Assembly (NCBI GenBank): GCA_963847595.1
Contig: CAWKAJ010000002.1
Coordinates: forward strand, 62,001 to 126,000
Direction: 5' to 3'
Length of the DNA: 64,000 nucleotides
Origin: JACWAE01 sp963847595
Lineage (GTDB): Bacteria > Chloroflexota > Dehalococcoidia > SZUA-161
The notes under the pieces were generated by a model, which did no database searches, had not been told where the DNA came from, and worked only from the letters and a program-made list of their open reading frames with translations. Positions 1 through 8,356 of the stretch are shown piece after piece. How positions within the stretch are numbered: position 1 is the first letter of the stretch; every line of letters begins with the position of its first letter. Position numbers and translations under genes: made by a program.

Positions 1-1532
1 GCTGGTAGAGAGTTCAGCACCGTCGGTCCCAGCAACGTGCCCAGTGGATTGTAGCCCAGAAGCGCCGCAAAGAGGTAACTCACCGGGGGCAGCTTAGAGA
101 GTTCGGTTGCGACAGAGGTGGATACCCCGTTTTGTATTAACCCATTGTACAAAGCCTGAGGTACTCTGGCATTAAGGCCCACGATCATCAAAGAGAAAAA
201 CACGCCGATCGATATGGGGAATCCCACATTGTAAAAAGAGGCCCGCATACCGGAGGCCGCGCCCCGGCTTTCCGCTGGCACACTGTTCATAATAGAGGCA
301 GTATTCGGCGCCACAAAAAGTCCCGAGGCTATGCCCATGAAGAACAATATCACGGCAAAGCCTGGGTACACGAAGTTCACGGGAAGCATCATGAGCAACC
401 CAAAACTGACAGCAGTGAGCACCATGCCTCCCGTGGCAAACAGCCTGGCGCCATATCGGTCCGATAGTCGCCCAGAGATAGGACCCGCAATGAGGAACCC
501 TATACTGAGAGGTATCATATAGATGCCTGCCCACAGAGGGGTGATTTCGAAATCGTAGCCATGAAGCGGCAGCCAGATACCCTGAAGCCAGATGACCAGC
601 ATGAACTCCAGTCCACCCCGGCCGACCGCCGAGAGAAAGCCAGCCATATTTCCCGCAGTAAAAGCGCGAATGCGGAATAAGCTAAGCCGGAACATGGGCT
701 CTTTCACGCGTCGCTCTATGGCGGCAAAAAGCGCCAAGCCAGCCACACCGCCGATGAGCATGCCCAGGACGAAAGGAGTCGTCCAAGACATACTCGATGT
801 GCCTGATGAGTTGATGCCATAGATTACTCCCACCAGCAACATAGCCAAGCCGGCGGCGAAAGTCAGGTTGCCTATCCAGTCGATCCTCGCCGCCTTGTGG
901 ATCCCGATTTCACGTAGCGCAATATATGACCACACCGTGCCGACTACGCCAATGGGTACATTGAACAGGAAGACCCAGCGCCAGTGCACCTCTGCTAGCA
1001 CGCCTCCCAGAATAAGTCCTATGAATGTGCCGGCGATGCCGGCAACCATGTTTATCCCCAGCGCAAACCCGCGCTCGTTAGGGGGGAAGGCATCGGTCAG
1101 AATTGCCACCGAGTTCGCCATGAGTAAAGCGCCGCCGACGGCTTGCACCACGCGAAAGACGATTAGCTCGATGGCGCCGCCCGCCCCTGTGCTCCAGGTA
1201 ATCGAGAGTAGAATAGACCCTACCGTGAAGATAACGAAGCCCAGGTTGTACATGCGCACCCGTCCGAACATGTCCCCGATGCGTCCCAGCGTCACCACCA
1301 GTACAGCCTGGACGAGAGGGTAGCCCATGAGGACCCAGAGCAAATAGTCGAAGTTGGACGATTGCAGTGGCTCCAGGTTGATGCCCCGGAAGATCACGGG
1401 GAGGGCAATTAAGAGGCTCGACCCGTTGATAAAGCCCATGAGTATGCCCAGTGTCGTATTGGATAGGGCGATCCACTTGTAATTTTTACCTACTGGCCGC
1501 TGGGACGCCTTGGAATTAAACACTCTCTGCAT
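1..1532 (-). CDS. MFS drug/proton antiporter, DHA2-like (3' end outside window)
   Basis: Integral inner-membrane exporter of the major facilitator superfamily. The minus-strand frame is open from an ATG at 1532 to the window edge, about 510 codons, with no stop, so the C-terminus is missing. After a short basic N-terminus it shows many hydrophobic helices. The inter-helix motif GRIGDMFGRVRMYN matches MFS motif A between helices 2 and 3, followed by a RVVQAVGGALLMANS stretch as in DHA2/EmrB-QacA members. A second GRLSDRYGARLF motif A copy opens the second half. Length and layout suggest a 14-helix DHA2 protein; the substrate cannot be told. No strong ribosome site is seen, so the start is the first plausible ATG. 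The upstream gap to the next gene is long, so it is probably transcribed alone. Confidence 0.85.
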   Translation of the reverse strand, partial: MQRVFNSKASQRPVGKNYKWIALSNTTLGILMGFINGSSLLIALPVIFRGINLEPLQSSNFDYLLWVLMGYPLVQAVLVVTLGRIGDMFGRVRMYNLGFVIFTVGSILLSITWSTGAGGAIELIVFRVVQAVGGALLMANSVAILTDAFPPNERGFALGINMVAGIAGTFIGLILGGVLAEVHWRWVFLFNVPIGVVGTVWSYIALREIGIHKAARIDWIGNLTFAAGLAMLLVGVIYGINSSGTSSMSWTTPFVLGMLIGGVAGLALFAAIERRVKEPMFRLSLFRIRAFTAGNMAGFLSAVGRGGLEFMLVIWLQGIWLPLHGYDFEITPLWAGIYMIPLSIGFLIAGPISGRLSDRYGARLFATGGMVLTAVSFGLLMMLPVNFVYPGFAVILFFMGIASGLFVAPNTASIMNSVPAESRGAASGMRASFYNVGFPISIGVFFSLMIVGLNARVPQALYNGLIQNGVSTSVATELSKLPPVSYLFAALLGYNPLGTLLGPTVLNSLP

Positions 1533-2093
1533 ACCTGCGTTTAAGCGTTACCGAATACATTTCCCTTACCACTGTAAAGAGCTAAATTAAAGGTATTCTA
1601 ATCCTTCGCACATAAAAAAGTCATAAAATCGCAGTAAAAAAGATTGAGAAGTTGTGACATCTCGCTTTTCGAAGCGACCAAGTCATCCCATGAGGTGGCC
1701 GGCTCAACAAATCGGTAGATTGTTGGCGATGAGCAACCTGGGCTAACAAGATGGCTGATTGTCACTAGTAAACTGCACAGACAGGCAATCCGCTACCCCA
1801 ATGGAGCCCTGTAGCGCTTCATGCTGTCTGACAGTGTGAGTGGGTTAATGCTGTCGGCTAAGCCTCGCCCCATGCCCTCCTCACATTGTGGACATAGTCC
1901 TTGCGCTATAGACTTCTTGCGCTAGTACACATTTCGCGGTAGAATATCGCAAGTTGATGATGTTCCTTGAGGTGGAAGATGACCGAAAAGGATAGAAATC
2001 TCACATTGACGCTGCGAGCAAGCAGTTCCCGATTGATGGCTGGGAGTGGCAAAAGCGGGAGTTCCAAAATCACAGCGCAAATTGTGGTGAACG
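1533..2093. other. Intergenic stretch, no recognised gene
   Basis: AT-rich sequence upstream of the leftward transporter gene. I see no convincing reading frame, RNA gene or repeat. It probably carries the promoter of the transporter, but no clear -35/-10 pair stands out. Confidence 0.5.
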
Positions 2094-2189
2094 ATGGTTA
2101 GACTCAGAAGTGCACTTGTAATACTGGCTTGGCTCGCCGTGTTTGGCGCAGCCATATTTCTGCTTGTGAGCAAGGTTATAGGAATGTGA
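2094..2189 (+). CDS. Possible 31-residue single-span membrane peptide
   Basis: A small frame begins ATG GTT AGA CTC and ends in TGA. It has a GGTGA ribosome-site-like sequence 4-5 bases upstream. The peptide is MVRLRS followed by a hydrophobic run (ALVILAWLAVFGAAIFLLV) and ends SKVIGM, the pattern of a one-helix membrane peptide with a basic N-terminus. It lies 48 bases upstream of the isochorismatase-like gene and could be cotranscribed with it. No family is recognised and such frames can arise by chance. Confidence 0.35.
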   Translation: MVRLRSALVILAWLAVFGAAIFLLVSKVIGM

Positions 2190-2237
2190 TAAGACGGTGC
2201 CCTTTATCTTCAATTTTAACGTTGATGGAGGAAAGAC

Positions 2238-2870
2238 ATGAAAACACTAGGTAAACTGACCATCTTCGAAAATCCTAAAGAAATCGCTAATCCCGAACAT
2301 ACCGCCCTTGTGCTCTGGGATTGCCAGAACGGACTGGTGGACCACATCTTCAACCGGGATGAGTACCTGGCGAACCTGAAGGCCCTGCTTGCTGCTGGCC
2401 GCCGCCACAGAATACCTGTTGTCTACACCAAAATCACCCCCCTGCCCGCCGGCTATCAGTCTAGCTGGAGTATCCACCAGGCCATGAAACGCTTTGGCAT
2501 AGATGACCCCTCCAAAATCCCCGTTTTCATGAAGCCGGGCAGTCCTGAAGCCGAAATTGCCGCGGCCCTAGCACCAGTCGAGGGCGACGTAGTCCTCAAC
2601 AAGCACACCGCCAACATCTTCTTTGGCACCAACTTTGAGCAATTGATGCGCTTCCGGGGCATCCAGACTATTCTCTTCACCGGTATCGCCACCGAGTACG
2701 GCGTAGAGCATAGCGCCCGTGAGGCAGCCATCCGCGGCTTCTATACCGTCGTCGTCTCGGACTGCGTCTCGTCTCCAGACAAAACGGCGCACGAAATGGC
2801 CCTCAAGATAATATCCCGCATGTGCCTGGTCCTGCCCTCGAAAGACATTATCAAAGAATGGTCGTCATAG
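2238..2870 (+). CDS. Isochorismatase-like hydrolase family protein, catalytic Cys absent
   Basis: Cytosolic alpha/beta protein of the isochorismatase-like hydrolase superfamily, 210 residues, the usual length. ATG has a good GGAGG site 8 bases upstream. The N-terminal LVLWDCQNGLVD segment carries the conserved Asp, and NKHTANIFFGTNF carries the conserved Lys. In cysteine hydrolases of this family the motif GxATxxCVxxTAR supplies the nucleophile; here it is GIATEYGVEHSAREA, with Gly in place of Cys. True isochorismatases (EntB, PhzD) also have Gly at that place, so an acid/base vinyl-ether hydrolysis or a non-amidase role is possible. No siderophore or phenazine genes are nearby, so the substrate is unknown. 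Confidence 0.8.
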   Translation: MKTLGKLTIFENPKEIANPEHTALVLWDCQNGLVDHIFNRDEYLANLKALLAAGRRHRIPVVYTKITPLPAGYQSSWSIHQAMKRFGIDDPSKIPVFMKPGSPEAEIAAALAPVEGDVVLNKHTANIFFGTNFEQLMRFRGIQTILFTGIATEYGVEHSAREAAIRGFYTVVVSDCVSSPDKTAHEMALKIISRMCLVLPSKDIIKEWSS

Positions 2871-2947
2871 CCCCTTGGCTCAGGGTTAGGCAGCCTGGCC
2901 TGTTCGCCCTCAGTCCTTCTGTGGAAGGAAAGGGTCTGCCCTATGTC

Positions 2948-2967
2948 ATTCTTGCGCAAGCAGGAAT
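2948..2967. repeat. Short palindromic element of the ATTC...GAAT type
   Basis: The 20-bp sequence attcttgcgcaagcaggaat is an imperfect palindrome lying just after the isochorismatase-like gene. It resembles the short interspersed dRS3-like units (ATTCC-N8-GGAAT) seen in many bacterial genomes. I found only this copy in the window, so its repetitive nature is inferred. Confidence 0.4.
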
Positions 2968-3050
2968 CTATAATCCTCCCTATTCTAAAGAAAGCAAAGG
3001 GGATTAGGCACCCCGAATTCTCTCTGTTGGAGGGAGGAAGTCAGAGTCTT

Positions 3051-3785
3051 TTAGCCTGTGCTGGTCAGTATATCCTTCTCCCTTGTCCAGGCAACAACTT
3101 CAGAAACGCTGGAGAATTGGGCAAGCACCGTGATACTCGATAGTGTTGGAGGAGGTAGACAAAAATCCGCCCCTTGCTTCTTTAACGCCTTCTGAGGGGA
3201 AATCCATACATGATCAGTCGTCTCTACCGCATCGCAGAGAACTTCCTGCTTCGAGGGCGCAGCAGATACGAAAAAACGAGCATCAAACCGGATAGGAGAG
3301 ACCTCCGGAGTAATCCAGTGGGCGAAGTAGAAAAGACTTTCAGTAGCAAGCTTCAGTCCCTCCCTCTCGGTAATTGTGACGAAGGAGAAAGGGTCTTTCC
3401 TTACTTGGCTGCGGTATTCGGTAAAGCGTACTTTTTCGTCTTTGCTAAAGATAATAACGTTTGAAGTCTCCCGATAAGCCAGAAGAATCCCTGCTTCTTC
3501 GAACGTCTCCCGGATAGCAGCGACATAGAACCCCAGCGCCTTTTCAGGAGGCGAAGTACCAGCAATAATTTCTTGAGCTTGCTCGAAACTAAGCCCGTGA
3601 CAAATTCTTTCGGCCTGGCGTGTGTAGTCTGCAGTTTCCACCGCCCCACCCGGGAAAACATAAGCACCGGGCATAAAGGCACTTTTGGCATGTCTTCGTA
3701 CCAACAGAATCTCAATTCCAGTTCTGGCTCGAACGACATCACGCATGAGAATCAGGGTAGCTGCATCACGTGGTATTGCTATCAT
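3051..3785 (-). CDS. NUDIX hydrolase, NUDT7/NUDT19-like
   Basis: Mg2+-dependent pyrophosphohydrolase of the NUDIX superfamily, 244 residues. The N-terminus has RDVVRARTGIEILLVRRHAKS followed by YVFPGGAVE. The Nudix box is split by an insert of about 40 residues and resumes as ALGFYVAAIRETFEEAGILL, which contains the REx2EExG core. This arrangement, with a large insert between the FPGG and the helix of the box, is typical of the NUDT19/NUDT7 branch, whose studied members hydrolyse CoA or acyl-CoA esters. CoA-linked genes nearby fit this, but the substrate is inferred. It stands alone between a convergent gene and a leftward gene. Confidence 0.8.
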   Translation of the reverse strand: MIAIPRDAATLILMRDVVRARTGIEILLVRRHAKSAFMPGAYVFPGGAVETADYTRQAERICHGLSFEQAQEIIAGTSPPEKALGFYVAAIRETFEEAGILLAYRETSNVIIFSKDEKVRFTEYRSQVRKDPFSFVTITEREGLKLATESLFYFAHWITPEVSPIRFDARFFVSAAPSKQEVLCDAVETTDHVWISPQKALKKQGADFCLPPPTLSSITVLAQFSSVSEVVAWTREKDILTSTG

Positions 3786-3859
3786 CCGAGTTCCTTGTTG
3801 CCGACTGGGTTACTTTGACTTCAACAGATGGCACACGCAAGAATCAGTCACGCTCTCCA

Positions 3860-4231
3860 TCATTGGTGAGGGCCTTCTTTATCTAGGATGATGGGAGAGT
3901 TCTCTCTGCGTCCGTCCAGAAAGTGTAATAAAGTCAGGAGGGGATGCCGGTATGCCATGCGAGGGCCGGCATATCTCATAACAGCCTTAACCCGGCCTCT
4001 CATGATCGGCGTATAACAGTGTACCGGGCATTTAGCACAAGTAGGTTTACCTTCTTGAAATGGGCACTTCGCCAGCCGCTCTCTTGCGTAATCGAGAAGT
4101 TCTTGACAATCACCGCAGGGCAAACCTTTGGTACAGTGCTGATAATGACAATACATCCCGATCATCGTCTCGACAGTATTATTCTCTCTTGCCATCCGTG
4201 AACTGCTATTTAACATACTGAGCCCTTTCAT
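3860..4231 (-). CDS. YgbA_NO-type (nitrous oxide-stimulated promoter) family protein
   Basis: Small cytosolic cysteine-rich protein of about 123 residues. Recognisable features are the MARENNTVETMIGMYC start, then GLPCGDCQELLDYARERLAKCPF, then KPTCAKCPVHCY and a closing MRYAGPRMAYRHPLLTLLHF. These match the family of E. coli YgbA, which responds to nitrosative stress and whose gene is controlled by NsrR in enterobacteria. The conserved Cys set suggests metal or Fe-S binding; that is inference. The frame stays open far upstream, but family similarity begins only near the ATG at 4231, which I take as the start. Its GGGGG ribosome site lies inside the right arm (on this strand) of a perfect hairpin. 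Confidence 0.8.
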   Translation of the reverse strand: MKGLSMLNSSSRMARENNTVETMIGMYCHYQHCTKGLPCGDCQELLDYARERLAKCPFQEGKPTCAKCPVHCYTPIMRGRVKAVMRYAGPRMAYRHPLLTLLHFLDGRRENSPIILDKEGPHQ

Positions 4232-4238
4232 AACAGAG

Positions 4239-4281
4239 CAGACCCCCATGTCAGCCACAGTCTGGCTGACATGGGGGTCTG
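4239..4281. promoter_or_regulatory. Perfect 19-bp inverted repeat overlapping gene end and next ribosome site
   Basis: Bases 4239-4257 and 4263-4281 are exact reverse complements around a 5-base loop (CAGTC). The element covers the last codons and stop of the enoyl-CoA hydratase pseudogene and stops 7 bases before the ATG of the YgbA-like gene. The only good Shine-Dalgarno (GGGGG) of that gene is in the stem. No T-run follows on the minus strand, so a simple intrinsic terminator is less likely than an operator or a translation-blocking hairpin. Confidence 0.7.
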
Positions 4282-5043
4282 GGGGGCAATGGTCGCTGGC
4301 CTGCAGCGTAACGGCGCAACGCTTCGGCCATGTCGGGATCCGACAAGCTGGCCTGATGAAGCTGCTGCTCAAGCCTGAGCCCTTTGGGTAAGGGCAGTGA
4401 CATGCCCTGGTAAACGCTCTGCCGGTCATTGCGGAGACTGGCCTGAGGGTATGCGGAGATAGCTTGAGCAATCTCGAGGGCGCGTGCCAGCACTTGCCCT
4501 TGTGGCACAATCTCCTGTACAAGCCCGATGCGGAGTGTGTGATTGGCATCGATGAGCACGCCTGTCTCAATCAGATAGAGGGCGTTGCTCAGCCCAACGA
4601 TTCTGGGCAGCCGTTGGGTGCCCCCGTCCACGAGGGGAACACCCCAGCGGCGGTTGAGCACGCCAAACTGCGCGTTGCGGGACGCGACACGAAAGTCACA
4701 CCAGCAGGCCAACTCCAGGCCGCCAGCCACGCAATAACCGTTTACGGCCGCTATGGTCGGCTTGTCGAGGTTTGTGATGTGGCTGATACCCATCGGGCCC
4801 GACTCCCGAGCGCCTCGGCGAGCCGCAAGGCCATGGATGTCCTTCAGGTCAGCCCCTGCGCAGAATGCGACCTCGCCAGCGCCAGTGAGGATGAGTACGT
4901 CGAGGTCTTCATCCTGCCCGGAATGCCTCGACCGCCTCAAAAAGCAATCCTGCGGTCTCTGCGTCAACCGCGTTGCGAACCTCTGGGCGATTGATGGTGA
5001 CGATGATGGTTCGACCTTTGCCTTCAGACTCAATCTTGGGCAT
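4251..5043 (-). pseudogene. Enoyl-CoA hydratase/isomerase with a frameshift near codon 42
   Basis: Crotonase-fold acyl-CoA enzyme. The true start is ATG at 5043 with an AGGG site; it gives MPKIESEGKGRTIIVTINRP, then EVRNAVDAETAGLLFEAVEAFRAG and a TGA. One base (in the GGGCAGGATGAA stretch near 4915) must be removed to continue into the second frame, DEDLDVLILTG, AFCAGADLKD (oxyanion-hole AGAD motif), NGYCVAGGLELACWCDFR and a typical C-terminal half. The family's usual length (about 260) is otherwise kept. Glu positions expected in hydratases are partly replaced (RRWGVPLVDGG), so it may be a family member other than classic hydratase. A sequencing error could mimic the frameshift. Confidence 0.8.
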
Positions 5044-5317
5044 AGCAGCACCCTATTGGTCACCTCTCATGAATCCATATACAATGGGAAACTTAGCCGT
5101 ATTAGGCAGCCCGTTTGATCCCAGGGTATCCGGCACTTACTGTCGACAGCATGCGTCGCTAAACAAGGGAAGGTCGTGGGGAGTGATTATGGCACTTACT
5201 ATTAGTTAAGTCAATATTACTATATAGCGTTACAGGGAACAAGGGTTAGCGCTGCAGTCTTCAGCCCCCCCTCTTTCGCTGAAACAGTGCTCGATTCCAA
5301 CTTTGCAGATAACGCGC

Positions 5318-5323
5318 TATAAT
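5318..5323 (+). promoter_or_regulatory. Candidate -10 box (TATAAT)
   Basis: A consensus TATAAT lies 30 bases upstream of the ATG of the seven-helix membrane protein. A -35 of only moderate quality (TTCCAA, 5295-5300) lies 17 bases before it. A good AGGGAG ribosome site follows. Confidence 0.45.
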
Positions 5324-5352
5324 AATCGCAAATTTGGATAGGGAGTTTCATC

Positions 5353-6108
5353 ATGGGCGTTGGAACAATACCGTTGATTTCGAGTGTGATTAGTTTCATC
5401 TTTGCCGTTACGGTCCTTGACCAGTATTTCGCTCGGAGGACACCGTTTCAGCTTGTATGGGCCATTGGCCTCTTCATGTATTGCATCAGTACCGTGACTG
5501 AGTTCTGGGCTGAAACGTACGGACTAAATGACCTGGTATATCGGCTGTGGTATTTCTTCGGGGCGATTTGCGTTGCTGCTTATCTCGGCCAGGGCACTGT
5601 CTACCTCCTTGCCAGGCGCCGTGCGGCTCACATAATCATGGGGATCTTATTATTAGCCTCGATTTATAGCGCAGCTAAAATCTTTACTACCAGCATTGAT
5701 CTAAGCCATTTGACTACGCTCAGCGCGACTGCTATGCCCGCAGACGTACGCCTTCTGGCTCCGTTTTTTAATGTCTACGGCACTGTCGCTCTGGTAGGCG
5801 GTGCCATATATAGCGCGTGGATTTTCTGGAGACGCCGGATATTCCCCCATCGGGTGACTTCTAATATTCTTATTGCCTTGGGTGCACTCTTACCCGCTAT
5901 AGGTGGTTCGTGGCTGAGATTTGGCGCGCCTCGGGTGCCCTACTATACGCTGGAACTAGTGGGTATCGTCATTATCTTCGCTGGCTTCTTGCGCACCCGG
6001 GAAGTGTTTGGTTTCTACCGCTTTCCACTTATTCATGGTTTCGCCCAGGTTACTGAGCCCAACCCATCCCATCCAGATAAACCGACAGGTCCGCAGAGAA
6101 AAGATTGA
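5353..6108 (+). CDS. Seven-helix membrane protein of unknown function
   Basis: 251 residues with seven hydrophobic segments: near residues 7-27, 34-54, 62-86, 93-113, 135-158, 172-192 and 197-217, followed by a short hydrophilic tail rich in Pro. Conserved-looking charged residues sit at helix borders (TEFWAETYG, RLWYFFG). Size and spacing recall the 7TM sensor modules found at the N-terminus of some histidine kinases, here without an enzymatic domain, but I do not recognise a named family. ATG 5353 has a clear AGGGAG site 6 bases upstream and a TATAAT promoter. It is monocistronic by position. Confidence 0.7.
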   Translation: MGVGTIPLISSVISFIFAVTVLDQYFARRTPFQLVWAIGLFMYCISTVTEFWAETYGLNDLVYRLWYFFGAICVAAYLGQGTVYLLARRRAAHIIMGILLLASIYSAAKIFTTSIDLSHLTTLSATAMPADVRLLAPFFNVYGTVALVGGAIYSAWIFWRRRIFPHRVTSNILIALGALLPAIGGSWLRFGAPRVPYYTLELVGIVIIFAGFLRTREVFGFYRFPLIHGFAQVTEPNPSHPDKPTGPQRKD

Positions 6109-6309
6109 AGGGGAGCAGGTTATCCTAACTATCCGATGTTGCTCATGCTTGCTGTCTTCTTTCACTCTACCTCAACCGCGTATCTGTCAGCCTCATTGGC
6201 AATGACTTGGATATCAGGCGTGAAGTAGCGCAACATCTTCGGATCTGGGTAACAATTGAAATCGCCAGTAAAATAAAAATCCCCTGTGCCCAGCTTTTAG
6301 GATTTTGTA

Positions 6310-6342
6310 TGGTTGGCGATGGAAGTCTCGAACCTCCGACCC
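6310..6342 (-). other. Orphan tRNA 3' end (T-arm, acceptor strand, CCA)
   Basis: Read on the minus strand: variable loop gggtc, T stem ggagg, T loop ttcgaga, T stem cttcc, seven acceptor bases atcgcca, discriminator a, then CCA. The T stem pairs fully (one G-T). No matching 5' acceptor strand (TGGCGAT) is found upstream, where the activase gene ends at 6373. So only the 3' third of a tRNA is present. U1-A72 would suit tRNA-Gln, but identity is not certain. Such fragments are commonly left by tyrosine-recombinase integration. Confidence 0.6.
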
Positions 6343-6372
6343 TCTTTGTTGTTCCTGGCAGGGCCTATAGTA

Positions 6373-7161
6373 TTATGGGGCAAGCTTTCTGGCTTTGTCA
6401 GCAGCAAAAACTGCAGCGCCAATGGCTCCTACGATTTGCGGGTCTTCAGGAAACTCAACCAGGTCTATTCCCAGCGCCTGCTCAATGCACTTGACCACAC
6501 CTATGTTTTTAGCTATGCCCCCCGTAATTCCGACATCCTTTCTAATCCCCAGATTACGTGCCAGATTCAGAGTCCGACGCGCAATATAATCGTTGATACC
6601 TGCAGCGATATCCGCGCTGTCCCTTCCCTCAAAGACCTTGTGCCTGATTTCAATCTCAGTCAGAATGCAGCAAGGCTGCTGAAAGATAACCGGCTCAGAG
6701 GCATTGAGCGAAAGAGGGCCAATCTCATCGGCCTTTATACCAAGGCTCTCGGCCATCAGCTCGAGAGCTCGTCCTGTTCCTGCAGCACACTTAGTACTCA
6801 TTCGAAAATCCTTGACAAAGCCCTTCTCATCAACCCATATCGCCTTACTGTCCTGTCCCCCAACGTCAATTATCGTCCTTATAGAAGGAACCAGCCATTT
6901 AGCCCCTCGACCATGGCAGGATATCTCACTTACGTTCTCATCGGCAAATGGTACTATGACACGTCCGTATCCTGTACTTACGCAATAGTCGATATCATCG
7001 AAGGACAGACCAAGCTTGTCGAGAAGCACAGTCATTACCTGAGTCGCCGACTGAACCGACTGCGCCCTCGATCTAATTAACTCATATCCCAATATAGTGT
7101 CGTCTTTCATGAGTACAGCCTTGGCTGTGAGAGCTCCCACATCGCACCCGGCGACAATCAT
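6373..7161 (-). CDS. 2-hydroxyacyl-CoA dehydratase activase (HgdC/BadF-BadG family ATPase)
   Basis: Homodimeric ASKHA-fold ATPase with one [4Fe-4S] cluster shared between subunits; it drives one electron at low potential into 2-hydroxyacyl-CoA dehydratases or benzoyl-CoA reductases. 262 residues, family-typical. Visible: GCDVGALTAKAVLM phosphate-1 motif at the N-terminus, IDVGGQDSKA, cluster Cys in TKCAAGTGRALELM, second cluster Cys in CCILTEIE, and TGGIAKNIGV near the C-terminus. It is the downstream member of a leftward pair of activases with no dehydratase subunit beside them, so its partner must be encoded elsewhere. ATG 7161 agrees with the family start. Confidence 0.9.
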   Translation of the reverse strand: MIVAGCDVGALTAKAVLMKDDTILGYELIRSRAQSVQSATQVMTVLLDKLGLSFDDIDYCVSTGYGRVIVPFADENVSEISCHGRGAKWLVPSIRTIIDVGGQDSKAIWVDEKGFVKDFRMSTKCAAGTGRALELMAESLGIKADEIGPLSLNASEPVIFQQPCCILTEIEIRHKVFEGRDSADIAAGINDYIARRTLNLARNLGIRKDVGITGGIAKNIGVVKCIEQALGIDLVEFPEDPQIVGAIGAAVFAADKARKLAP

Positions 7162-7217
7162 GTTCTTTATCCTTATCCGAATCTATAAACAGGGGGATAG
7201 AAGCCGATTAAATTCGG

Positions 7218-8033
7218 CTATTTAGCCTCATGCCTTTCGTCTCTGGCCACCAGAGCAGCGCCCAAAGCTCCAACAACCCGAGGGTCTATCCCGGATAGAT
7301 TGGCAAACTTCAGCCCCAGTTTCCGCTCAAGATCCGTAACCACGAGGGCGTTCTTGGCCACCCCTCCTATAAATGCCACCTCTTCATTTACATCTACACG
7401 CTTGACCAGGCTTATTATTCGGCGAGATACAGAAAGAGCAACTCCAGCGTAGATATCGAATCGGTCATATCCATCGTTGATAAGAGAGATAACCTCGCTC
7501 TCAGCGAGTATTACGCACTGGTTAGTGATGGTCACATGATTAGCAGAGCCAAGATATGGTCTCCCCATCTCCTCAACCGGTATTTCAAGGGCATCGGCCA
7601 TGATCTCGATGAATTTTCCTGTTCCCGCAGCACATTTGTCGGTTACAGCGGTCTCCGACACCCATCCGGCGTCATTTATATTAAATGCTGCATAACTATG
7701 ACCGCCTACATCGATAACAGTCCTTACATTAGTATTTATCTCCCTGATGGCCCGATGCTGGCAAATAAGGTCCCCTGCAACCTCATCCGCATACGGTACC
7801 GCTTTCTTCCCAAAGCCAGTAGCGACGCAATATGCTATGTGCTCCCGGTATAGGCCTACCTTAGCCAGGGCTCTATCCATCACCTCAACCGCTGCCTGTT
7901 TAGGATGACCTTTATAAGGAAGCACTTCCAATGCCAAGATATTACTATTATCGATAATGGCTGCCTTTGCGGAGATGATCCCTAGGTCGCATCCTGCGTA
8001 TATCAGTGTCCTCAACCCCTTTCTATGATTCAA
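7218..8033 (-). CDS. Second 2-hydroxyacyl-CoA dehydratase activase
   Basis: Paralogue of the neighbouring activase and probably cotranscribed with it (56-base gap). Motifs: GCDLGIISAKAAII, IDVGGHSYAAF (the usual QDSK is HSYA here), cluster Cys in TDKCAAGTGKFIEIM, second Cys in NQCVILAESEV, and IGGVAKNALV. The changed residues after DVGG may alter nucleotide handling. ATG 8033 has no ribosome site; a TTG at 8015 sits directly after AAAGGGG, so the real start is uncertain by several codons. Function is as for the HgdC family: ATP-driven electron transfer to a radical dehydratase/reductase encoded elsewhere. Confidence 0.88.
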   Translation of the reverse strand: MNHRKGLRTLIYAGCDLGIISAKAAIIDNSNILALEVLPYKGHPKQAAVEVMDRALAKVGLYREHIAYCVATGFGKKAVPYADEVAGDLICQHRAIREINTNVRTVIDVGGHSYAAFNINDAGWVSETAVTDKCAAGTGKFIEIMADALEIPVEEMGRPYLGSANHVTITNQCVILAESEVISLINDGYDRFDIYAGVALSVSRRIISLVKRVDVNEEVAFIGGVAKNALVVTDLERKLGLKFANLSGIDPRVVGALGAALVARDERHEAK

Positions 8034-8319
8034 GGTAAGACAATTATCTCAAATTATCGAACCAACCGCTACTATAATAGAATGTTACCTCTACAGCTCC
8101 CGTAGAGCAAGCGCACTGCTTAGTCCTCGCCTAAACTGTGGTTTCGACACCATGGCTTTTCAGAAAGTAGTGTTTTGAGAACTCCTCTAACACCTACTCC
8201 GGTTTCGACATTATCACCCAGACAATGAAAATGTGAAACATGTTTGCGAAGCCAGCCGCCCGAGTCGCAGTAGTGCTGCTCCCTCTGTATTTTTGCGTTT
8301 GCCACGCTGGCCACCGTGC

Positions 8320-8325
8320 TATAAT
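8320..8325 (+). promoter_or_regulatory. Candidate -10 box (TATAAT) for msrB-msrA
   Basis: TATAAT lies 31 bases upstream of the msrB ATG. The -35 region is weak (TTTGCC at 8298, 16-base spacer). Farther upstream GGTTTCGACA occurs twice (8140 and 8201), possibly a regulator site. Confidence 0.4.
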
Positions 8326-8356
8326 AAATTTGGAAGACTTAGCGGGAAATGCACGC

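Noticed and set aside
172..1476. Several frames of 60-150 codons on both strands across the first 1.5 kb
   Set aside because: They are shadows of the leftward MFS transporter, which is open through the whole stretch and shows clear MFS motifs.
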